A DNA stretch of 64,000 bases from Siphonodentalium dalli. Lineage: Eukaryota > Mollusca > Scaphopoda > Gadilida > Siphonodentaliidae. Of this stretch, positions 46,975 through 55,889 are shown in pieces. The stretch covers positions 110,523,195 through 110,587,194 of the forward strand of contig CP136065.1 of assembly GCA_032622095.1 (NCBI GenBank). The letters run 5' to 3'. The notes under the pieces are model-generated. The model saw nothing but the letters and a program-made list of their open reading frames with translations. It did not search any database and had not been told where the DNA came from. Each line of letters begins with the position of its first letter. Within the stretch, counting starts at the first letter, position 1. The translations under genes were made by a program, and so were the position numbers.

Positions 46975-47535
46975 ATGGAGAGAATACCACCCGCAGAAAT
47001 ACTGGAGAAAATATACAATCAGCTAACTGACATGTCAACTATAAATCCAGAAATAAAAAAACAACTACTACACAATTGGTTTATAAGAGAAATTAAAATA
47101 ATACTGAAGAATATAGATGAAGGATATTTTCCTGTACAGCGATTGAAATCTTTGATTGCGAGGTCTGAATTTGAAACTGATTTCTTACAGGATATATTGA
47201 ATCAAATGTTTTCGAATCGTTGGGTATTTAGAGGCGTTCCTAAAAACAAAATACATGACATTCGTGAACTTATTGGAGATAACTTTGTGAGATTTGCAGA
47301 ATACCGAGACTGGGTTTTCAATCAGAGAAGTTTTGAAGAAGTGACAATAATTCACGGATATATCATTCTCCGTGAACCGTGTACACTGTTCACGATTGAA
47401 CAAATACTTAACAGAGGCGTGATTTTGGATTACATTTCTACAAGTAAATCGAAATATATTTCAGAATTAGAGAATGAATTAATATGGTCATTCAGAATAA
47501 TCTGGAATTATGGTGACTCTTCGTTGAGAAAATAA
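46975..47535 (+). CDS. Unrecognised Polinton gene, 186 residues
   Basis: An in-frame region extends upstream into the GC repeat, but the Met at 46975 (ERIPPAEILEKIYNQL follows) is the sensible start. The protein is mixed alpha-helical in look, charged, with no membrane segment and no Cys cluster. Segments such as RWVFRGVPKNKIHDIRELIG and EVTIIHGYIILREPCTLFTI look folded. The frame is intact to TAA. It is divergent from the PC4 gene and convergent with the polymerase. I cannot assign a family. Confidence 0.65.
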   Translation: MERIPPAEILEKIYNQLTDMSTINPEIKKQLLHNWFIREIKIILKNIDEGYFPVQRLKSLIARSEFETDFLQDILNQMFSNRWVFRGVPKNKIHDIRELIGDNFVRFAEYRDWVFNQRSFEEVTIIHGYIILREPCTLFTIEQILNRGVILDYISTSKSKYISELENELIWSFRIIWNYGDSSLRK

Positions 47536-47581
47536 AAAAACATATTTGTTTTTGGTTTAAGACCGATATAATATTATAAGT

Positions 47582-47593
47582 ATAAAGAGCGTT
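47582..47593 (+). promoter_or_regulatory. ATAAAGAGCGTT motif after the 186-aa gene
   Basis: This exact 12-mer lies 47 bp past the stop of the plus-strand gene and 350 bp from the polymerase stop. It is part of the recurrent motif set of the element. Its role as terminator, promoter or processing signal cannot be told. Confidence 0.45.
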
Positions 47594-47724
47594 AAAACTG
47601 TACTGGAGGTAAATGCAATGATAGAAAAAACAACTAATTCATAACTAACCTGTATCGAATGTTTCACACACAGTATAGGACTAACGAATTTGTAAATGTG
47701 AACTGGATTGGGTAGCATTTTATA

Positions 47725-47847
47725 AATCGAAAAAATGGACACCTTGGATAAATTGACCAATGACTGCCATCGGATTATAGTAATACGTGTTCAGGCACGC
47801 TCGATGTTATCTAACATCGAACGTGTCTGAACACGCATTACTATAAT
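47725..47847. repeat. Internal TIR-derived segment with a 36 bp-arm hairpin
   Basis: 47737-47766 (caccttggataaattgacca...) matches TIR sequence near 38929. It runs into an almost perfect palindrome, arms 47774-47809 and 47812-47847 with three mismatches and a 2 bp centre. The corresponding TIR segment (gtgttc...cgtgtctgaacatca) is a weaker inverted match. It looks like a TIR piece copied inward and then made symmetrical. It could be a replication or regulatory structure. Confidence 0.8.
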
Positions 47848-50763
47848 ACGATAGCCGCCATCGATTGAATGTTTACACTCTCATTACAACCTTGATCAAA
47901 TATAGACGATTAAATTATATAATATATATTACGTACCTCGTTCAATATCCATATGGCAGAGTATCCATGTTATCCAGGCGTCTGCGTTTTGTATACACAA
48001 CTCGGTACTGCTTCTCCTCAGATCTGTTATATCATTTTCTTTTTCCTTTGGACCTGCATATTTTTCGAGGATTGGTTGTGATGATGGGCACTGTACTTCT
48101 GGATTCTAACAGATCTCTAATCGCGTTGAAATTGATGAACTGTGAATTTTCAAAGTTCAAAGAGAAACCCCGAACTTTACACGTCTCTTTAGCTTTATTG
48201 GTTCTATAAGCGTAATTCTTGGGTCCTCCAGAAACAAATTCCTCGATGTATTCATCCGGGTCTAACTCACTAGTCAACTGTCCCAAATAGTCACCCAATG
48301 GGGGATTAATTTGATCCTCGGTGCTGCTGAATACACAACTATCCGTGTCGTAATATAACACTCTTCTGTCCAAGGAATGAATAACTTCATATAACATTAA
48401 TCTCGCGTGACACGTCGTGAACGTGGCCAAATATATGTTATTTGATGATCCACACGGCGCACAGTCATTTCTATACGTCCACTCCATTTGAAGAATGTCA
48501 TCGGTTATGACATGAAAATTTTCCATTTGTTTCATTGGATTTGAAATGAGTTGGAATAGATTGTCTTGTTCCGATTCATGGAAATATTCGGTCTGTTTGA
48601 AATTCTGGTTTTGACCCCATTTTCCCCAAAATGAATTCAGCATCAGCTTTGATATTTGGCGTAATCCTGGATTTCTTTCGATGCTTCTCTGTCCAGCAAT
48701 ATACCTTCGTTGTCTTTATACTCTGTGATGTATTTGTCCATGTCTTCGGTAGATTTTATCCAATCCGGAGGACCGCTAGCCTGCTGCTTGAACTTTAAGA
48801 ATGTGTTTATATATTCAGTGAATAATCCATTTTGTTGTCCATAGTCTGACGTTTCGGTGCAATGGTATATTTCATATATTTTGAGAATCTTGTATCCTAC
48901 TTTGATAGCTGTCTCCAGTTCAGGAATACACCAAACACCAGTCATAGCTCTCTGTTGGCACGTACACGTGCAAGGTCGTTGATTTTCATTATCAGCACAA
49001 GTCCTGCACAGTGGAAACTTCAGTTTACCGTTGGATCGATACGGTAATACTGGGTGATAGAGTCCATTAGGTGGTCAAATCTTGACTTGAGCTATCCCGA
49101 AGTAATCCTTAAGTTCTGTAATGTCATCGCCCAAAATGATTTTCGGGTGTCCAACCGGGTATCGAGCGTATTTGAGCACATTTGGATAGAGCGACGTGAA
49201 ATCAAAATAGTGTATTTTCTCACCAACGTCAGCTTTGTAGTGTAATTTAGTGGCATTCGTTCTACCGCCGAAGAAACTGTCTCTAGGCTCTAGTCGCTCA
49301 ACAATGTCCAAACTAGTAATGAAATCACGAAGCTCCGGATTAGTCTTTTGGGCAGCGACAAACTCGTGTTCCCAAATGCACACATATTTCAGGCCTCGAC
49401 TTTCTATATACTTCTTCTTTTTCTGTGTCAGTCCGTATAATTCATTAGGTGTCTGGTTGGTTATCGGATTCTTGACTACGTCTCTATCGTGACTCAGACA
49501 AAGTTCACATCCATGGAATTGACATCCGTGAAATTCGAATGCCGTGTTTAACTCTTCACAATATCCATCCAATCTGTACTTTGCACCATCGAGTTTCTTT
49601 TCACGTCCGTTCAAAGCGTGAGTTATGTGGATTTTATCTTTGAACATCATGCATTCCAGCCATTGAATCGAACTTTTGCTGTATTGATCTTTATATGATG
49701 TCTTGGGGACGCGAGCTATCTGTGATTTGAGAAATTCTTTCTCTCGAATTTGTACGTCGTGTTCATCTTCAAGTTTTGTTTGTTGAACCCATTCACCTTT
49801 GTATAAAATCGAGAAAGTTCCATCTTTACATTTAGCTGGAAGCCACGTTTTCCCGTCGGTACTTAGGCGCACTCTCCATTCCTCGTCGACGAACTTCGTT
49901 CTGAATATCCCCATACATACCGATGCGATGGTAACGTATTGGAATGGATCAACGGCACCAACCAGTTTGAACTTCATATCGCCAGAAACCTCGTCAATTA
50001 CGGGTTGTATATTTCCAGTCGCGTCCATGATGTGGGTTCTGAATTTTATGCAAGCTTGTCTCAAAATATTGACATTACTGCGACAATAATCCAATAATTC
50101 TTTCTTGAAGATGAAAACTGCATTTGTTTGAGCCGCGTGCCATTTCGTGAAGTCTTTTCGTTCAGCCACACCCATATAGTCAGCACCATAATATTTGGCA
50201 TCCGGATAGGGTCCTTCATAATTCTGGTTGGCTGGTTTATTGAAAAAGTGTGGGAACCATCCTTTTTTCTCGCCATCAAGACCGAATGTTTTTGGTAACA
50301 GTGCCAACTTCATTGGTAGAAAGCTGAGACTGTCCAGTACTTTGATATGAAGATCTTTTTCCACGTATAGGTACATCAATTTGGATCCATTATATATAAC
50401 TTTGGGTCTCAATGATTGATCAATGAGATATTCCATGAGAAAATATCCATCGTAACCCTTGAAGTTGTGAGCCAGTGCTATGAATCCCGTATGTTGTTCA
50501 GAGAATAACCATTTTCCAAACTTTTCACCGGTATCAGGACCGCTAAATATAACCTCACGGAGTCCGCATGTATCCAGACATAAATTTCGGTCATTCTTCT
50601 TCTTCTTCGCATCACCGTTGTTACAAGCATCACATAGAGGACCGCAATTTCTACAGGTCGGTTTCGTTTCCAGCGATTCATTCATGCATTCGTAGCAAGC
50701 TGTTTGGGCGACGAGGAAGTTTGGTGTATGTTGAACTTTTCCGCACCATGTTTTTAAACAGTT

Positions 50764-51918
50764 CTGAAAAGTAATAATTGAACGTTTTAACCTCTAGCTT
50801 TATTGATAATAAAAAAAAATATAAACGTAGAATTTGTCACTAATTATTAAAAAAAATAATGTTTTTTTATAGGTTCAACGTTAATACAGAGCGTTGATGT
50901 ATTGCTATTGTTTGTGGGTTGACCCTAAAATTACTCGTTCCAATCTACGTGTCAATGATAAATTGTATGATGATCAGACCATCGACATATAGCCTGTATC
51001 GTTGACGATTCACGCACGCGAATACCAAGTTCAATAAAGATGACATATAACCTGTATCGTTGACGATTCACGCACGCGGATATCAAGTTCAATAAAGTTA
51101 AAAATTATATATTATGTTAGTTTACCATATAACAATTACAAAGCTCTTTTCACACAAAAATATGTTACACATTTTCAATGTGTCAAGAATTAAAAGTTAA
51201 TTACTCGGTTTAACATCTGTGACTCAGTTTAGTTGAATTTTAATATTGAGACCCTTAACTTTGGTCGAATTCAAGCATGTAATTGTTATATGGTAATCTC
51301 ACACGTAGATAAAGTAACAGCTAAAGAGCGTTCCTCGATAATCTAATAAAATTTTAAAAATAAAAGAGTGTCTCTACTTTTACGCGCCGATAATAAAGAG
51401 CGTTGACGTATTAATATTGTTTTGTGGGTTGACCCTAAAATTACTCGTTCCAATCTACGTGTCAATATTAAAAATGTATGATGATCAGACCATCAAAATA
51501 TAGCCTGTATCGTTGACGATTCACGCACGCGGATATCAAGTTCAATAAAGTTAAAAATTATATATTATGTTAGTTTACCATATAACAATTACAAAGCTCT
51601 TTTCACATAAAATATGTTACACATTTTCAATGTGTCAACAATTAAAAGTTAATTACTCCGTTTAACATCTGTGACTCAGTTTAGTTGAATTTTAATATTG
51701 AGATCATTAACTTTGGTCGAATTCAAGTATGTAATTGTTATATGGTAATCTCACACGTAGATAAAGTAACAGCTAAAGAGCGTTCCTCGATAATCTAATA
51801 TAATTTAAAAATAAAAGAGTGTCTCTACTTATACGTGCCGATAATAAAGAGCGTTACGTTATCGTGATTTCGACTGTAATGTGTTACATATATATATTAC
51901 AATTAGGTTAAGACTCAC
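50764..51918 (-). other. Intron in the polymerase gene
   Basis: The donor CAG/GTGAGT (51918) and acceptor TTACTTTTCAG (50764) are strong and in phase 0. Joining them keeps the expected Cys-rich segment of the polymerase. Within the intron lie two copies of a roughly 450-510 bp tandem repeat. An insertion into an originally continuous gene is the alternative, but the splice signals favour a working intron. Confidence 0.75.
50886..51855. repeat. Tandem repeat in the polymerase intron, two copies
   Basis: Copy 1 is 50886-51392 and copy 2 is 51393-51843. Both carry gtgggttgaccctaaaattac, acgattcacgcacgcggata and atggtaatctcacacgtaga blocks. Copy 1 has an extra 58 bp internal duplication (acgattcacgcacgcg occurs twice). 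Each copy carries CTAAAGAGCGTT (51321-51332, 51773-51784) and ATAAAGAGCGTT (51393-51404, 51844-51855), so the motif set of the element is concentrated here. Confidence 0.88.
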
Positions 51919-53664
51919 CTGACACCTAGCACATTTCTTGCACGTGTGATCCTCTTTACAGTCCTGGCAATCCTTTGTATGTAAAGGTGAATATCCTTCT
52001 AAACATTCCAGTATATCTTGTTGAAAGGTTTCAAAGTCAAAGAAACAGAATTGAGCTCTTTCATTGTCAGTAACAGGCGGTATGGCCCTTACATAACATT
52101 CGTGTCCTGCCATTGTGTATTTGTCACACGATCTACAAAATGTTTCTCCGCACACGTGTTGATTCGGACGTCTTTTCCGTCTATCCATGACTTTTGTACA
52201 GTCCAAGCATTTCCACCATTTCTCGCAAGGAGCTGTCGTTTCTTTCGGAGCTTGATTAATAGGTTTTTCTTTATGACGCACGAAACATTGATGAGACATA
52301 CACGTCATGTTACAATCTGAACAATGTTCTTTGATTTCACTTTGTTCACATTTATCACTTTTACACACGAAACAGGTGCGTTCACAATAATGCTTTCCTT
52401 TGGTTGAATAATGTTTTAAGCAATGCACACAGAAATATGCTGCACTAAAGAATCCCGTTATGGATTGGATAGCGTGAAAATGTTCATTGTCAGTCAGATA
52501 TAAATATATCACGGGTCTTTCTGGACCGTCTGTAGGCGCGCTGGTAATGAATTTATTACCTAGTCTAGCACTAACGACTAGTATTGTCAAATTCAGAGTG
52601 TCCTCGAATGCGTTTAGGTCTGCTAAACTGGCTGGTCTGTCTGTTGGTACACCGGCGATGTCACTGATTACTTTGGCTAATTTTCCTTGCTCATTACGTG
52701 TTTTGGCCCTCATATTGTTGTAATAATTGATCGGTACTTTTCTGTAGTCCACGATGAGCTTTAAATTATTTCTGGTTCCTCTATTCTGGGTTATTTCTAG
52801 CCATTCATCAGGACTGCAAATATTTAATTTACACCAACAAGTGGCGATAGCCCGAGCCAAACACATATTGTCTGTATTTTCAATCGTAACGATCGATGTT
52901 TTATTTCTTAGAATATCACTTTCATCGTGTAACGCCGTTATCCTCCGCCGTGCTCCATCTTTAGGTAACTTAATGGTGCCTATATCTATGCTGAAACTTT
53001 GATTAACAGTCAGTGTTTGGTCACTGTTCAAAACGAGTTCGATTCTGTCAATCACCGTGTTAGCATTTAACGTTTGCAACGTTTGTAACGGAACTATTAT
53101 ATGGTTGTCCAAACTCTCATGGTGAATGATAACTCTGCCAAGATCATTGTCAGCCAAATTTCCACGAGCTCTTTGAATAGTGTCCACGAACATTGAATGT
53201 AGATTCCTGTATATGTCGATTAACTTTTTATCTTTGTAAATTTCATCTAGTTTGATTTCATATGTTCTCTGTGTAGCCAAATTGTTTCCGAAGGTCCGTT
53301 CACTTCTTTTGTGAATGCTATATCCGGTTATTTGATTATCAGAACTGCTGGCTGTTTGACTGTCTGATTTTACGGCTCCTTCGTCTTGATCAGGTGTATG
53401 TTCGTCTTCTCGGTTTTGTAAGCCAGATGGTCCAGCTGTATCGGGTTGTGAGTTGGTAACATAATTTTTAGGTGCCTCATCTTCTCCGTATCCGATTTGG
53501 TTCGGCCATGGGTCATCTCCTGAACAAAGTGTAGATGCTTCAACAATATCTTCATCAAGCTGATAAGCTTCTATAGCCCTGTCGTATTCTTCGATATATT
53601 GTAGAATACATTCTATTTCATAAATTTCCTCATCTGTTAGAGGTGTCATTATTTCTTCAGCCAT

Positions 53665-53892
53665 TTTCGAGAATAAGTCCTGAGAAGTGATTACAACGGT
53701 GTCTATTCACTATATGTGATGACGCTTCGTCATAGATATTTATATACCATAACTCCCGAACATAGTTAGCACAGATGAGGTAACATTATATAAGATTATA
53801 TATGAGCGTAAATATGAATAGGTCGATAAGTGGTTATTACGTAATGTTGTTATAACAATAACATCAAAGTAACTTCTATTATTGAGCGTATT
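53665..53892. other. Inner flank of right TIR: partial extra copy of the TIR subunit
   Basis: The segment from about 53724 repeats, with changes, the TIR sequence starting at 54071 (cttcgtcatagatattt...); the period is 347 bp. It has no counterpart on the inner left side, so the right end carries one more subunit. It lies directly upstream of the polymerase start and should contain its promoter. Confidence 0.65.
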
Positions 53893-54290
53893 AGCACCTG
53901 TACGTATTATGTATACATATTTTTGATAACTAATTATCGCGTTAATGCTAACAATGACACAGCTTATCACCTTACGTGATCATATCCCGTTAAACAACTA
54001 ATGATGTTCAGACACTCTATCGATAGCTTAATTGAAAGCGTGTTTGAACATGCATAGCTGTCAAAGGAAACTTCGTCATAGATATTTGTATACCATAACT
54101 CCCGAACATAGTTAGCACAGATGAGGTAACATTATATAAGATTATATATGAGCGTAAGTATGAATAGGTTGATAAGTGGTTATTACGTAAGGTTGTTATA
54201 ACAACAACACAAAGGTAACTTCTATTATTGCGTGTCTTATCACATGTACGTATTATGTATGCATATTTTTGATAACTAATTATCGCGTTA

Positions 54291-54704
54291 ATGCTAACAA
54301 TGACACAGCTTATCGACTTACGTGATCATACCCCAGTTAAACAAGTAATGATGTTCAGACACGCTATCGATAACTTAATTGAACGAGTCGGAACACGCAT
54401 AGCTGTCAACAGATATAATAGCAGTCATTTGGTCAATTTATCCAAGGTGTCACTCTTTTTCGACCTATACAGTGTTACCCTATTGACGCGTGTGATTATG
54501 TGTGTGTACATAATTGAAAATTTGTTCCATAGAATATGTCAGTTCATTCGGGTTGTAATTTCGCATCACGCTCTTCGTCCGATCGTGACTGCTTTCAAAA
54601 TAGTACAACATCGCAATAATTCTTCCAATAATTCGCGATGTAATTTCGCATCACGCTCTTCGTCCGATCGTGACTGCTTTCAAAATAGTACAACATCTCA
54701 ATAA
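54291..54704 (+). CDS. Open frame within right TIR, longer version
   Basis: It is the same frame as 39084-38737 but 137 codons, because the codon at 54634-54636 is CGA here. It has the same hydrophobic stretch. The tail is serine- and arginine-rich and runs across the 85 bp duplication. No family is recognised and coding status is unproven. Confidence 0.35.
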   Translation: MLTMTQLIDLRDHTPVKQVMMFRHAIDNLIERVGTRIAVNRYNSSHLVNLSKVSLFFDLYSVTLLTRVIMCVYIIENLFHRICQFIRVVISHHALRPIVTAFKIVQHRNNSSNNSRCNFASRSSSDRDCFQNSTTSQ

Positions 54705-54779
54705 TTCTTCCAATAATTCGTGATAATGCACACGTGTCATATACTCAATAACTTCATCGGGATAGAGAAGTAAAGAATA

Positions 54780-54791
54780 AACGCTCTTTAT
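54780..54791 (-). promoter_or_regulatory. ATAAAGAGCGTT motif in right TIR
   Basis: It is the mirror of 38584-38595, 510 bp from the right end, written here as AACGCTCTTTAT on the plus strand. Confidence 0.45.
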
Positions 54792-55301
54792 TATTTATGT
54801 AAGAGTAATGGCGTCAAATTATTTCAGGTATTGTGGAGACAATTATATGATGTAATAGACGAGACTGCGATTGATGATAAACACTGGAATGTATGCATTC
54901 ATACCGATGGTGACAATGACCAAAATTACAGCGACTCGGACCAGTCCATACACATATAATTGGTATATAGCTATTTCTAAACATCAATTAATAAAATTAA
55001 CAGAGTTTCATGAAAAATATTTAAAATTTGTTTGAACAAAAATAGTTGGCCAATAACAAAAGATATTACACGCAAATAATTTAAAAACATTCGACATTTA
55101 ATACCGAGATTATTTTCAGTAAGAGACCGAAAACTCGAAGTTTCATAAATTTTTGAGATTTTTAAAAACTTTTTTGAAAATTTTGGAGAAAAAAAATTAG
55201 GTTTTGAAATTTTAGTTTTTGGAATATTTTAGTACAACCAATTTTTACCCGCCAAAAAATCTATTTTTTAGATGTGAAGCGAACGAGCCCCACATACTAC
55301 T

Positions 55302-55307
55302 GGTACT
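55302..55307. repeat. Target-site duplication, right (GGTACT)
   Basis: It is identical to 38071-38076. The host satellite unit resumes at once with tctgccgtattgg, matching the uninterrupted neighbour unit. Confidence 0.95.
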
Positions 55308-55489
55308 TCTGCCGTATTGGTTTTTATACTTCCTGAACATCTAGAACCATCATATCTTCCCTATAAATCGACCATCTGCAAGTATTATTCAAGTAAAAAC
55401 ATTTGCCCTTTAAAACGATCATCTGCAGCAAGAATTCTAGTATAATCACACAAAGTAGGCATTAACCCGCTGGGCGTTATCGCTGATAT
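55308..55489. repeat. Remainder of the interrupted satellite unit
   Basis: It continues the 195 bp unit cut at 38070, with acatctagaaccat, ctataaatcgaccat and a gcgttatcgctgata block, before switching to the 200 bp satellite. Confidence 0.7.
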
Positions 55490-55889
55490 ACTAGTTTATA
55501 TCTCTGTTCCTCATTCCTGTTACTCGGAAAATAATATGCTTTAGCTAATTTCCTATTCACCACTTGACGTTCCTGGCCAATTATAGTTCTCAAATGTAGT
55601 GTTTAAATGTTCCAATATTCACGAAGGGGAGAGGCCATGCTTTCGAATGATGTATAACAAGTATTTTTTGATTGCGTAAATCGCGAGAAAATTAAGTTTA
55701 TATCTCTGTTACTCGGAAAAATTTATGTCCTGCTAATTTCTTATTCACCGCCCGACGTTCCTGACCAATTATACACTTAGTTCTCAAAAGTAGTGTTTAA
55801 GTATTGCAATATTCATGAAGGGGAGTGGCTGTGCTTTCGAATGATGCATAATAAGTATATTCTGATAGCGTAAAACGCGAGAACATTAA

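Larger units (their letters stand above)
47942..53664 (-). pseudogene. Protein-primed DNA polymerase B, spliced, with two TGA stops and a frameshift
   Basis: Exon 1 is 53664-51919 and exon 2 is 50763-47942, about 1,520 codons. Exon 1: the N-terminal domain has a DNMCLARAIA motif, a long Cys/His-rich region (CVHC, CFVCKSDKC, CSDC, CLDC, CRSCDKY) and exonuclease motif I FFDFETF. Exon 2: exo II AHNFKGYDGYF, exo III YCRSNVNIL (Asn where I expect the catalytic Asp), motif A DFTSLYPNV, motif B KLMLNSFWGKWG, motif C YYDTDS and KxY-like GGPKNYAY. Lesions: TGA at 49075-49077, a one-base frameshift just before motif B (about 48640-48655) and TGA at 48032-48034. The end TLPYGY precedes the stop at 47942. 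It replicates the element. Confidence 0.9.
38077..55301. mobile_element. Maverick/Polinton virus-like transposon, 17,225 bp
   Basis: The ends are AGTAGTATG...CATACTACT with 6 bp GGTACT duplications and 1.4 kb terminal inverted repeats. The element encodes the full virus-like set: integrase, packaging ATPase, major and minor capsid proteins, adenain-type protease and protein-primed polymerase B. It carries extra genes, most notably TBP and tandem-PC4 homologues. Structural genes lie on the plus strand in the left half. The polymerase and transcription-factor genes lie on the minus strand in the right half. Several genes carry single disabling lesions, so this copy cannot make a full protein set unless stops are bypassed. 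Such elements are regarded as integrated relatives of adintoviruses and virophages. Confidence 0.97.
53893..55301 (-). repeat. Polinton right terminal inverted repeat
   Basis: It is the reverse complement of 38077-39478, including the 85 bp duplication and the roughly 345 bp units. It ends CATACTACT followed by GGTACT. The few differences from the left copy include CGA (54634-54636) against TGA in the left. Confidence 0.9.

Noticed and set aside
41654-49077. TGA read as a sense codon (alternative code or selenocysteine) in the Polinton genes
   Set aside because: Real gene ends in the element also use TGA, the stops have no shared context, and the TIR pair shows a CGA/TGA difference. CpG decay explains it better.
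51859-51918. The C-terminal tail of the first polymerase frame as coding sequence
   Set aside because: It begins at a strong GTGAGT donor and diverges from the expected Cys-rich continuation, which is found after the acceptor at 50764.
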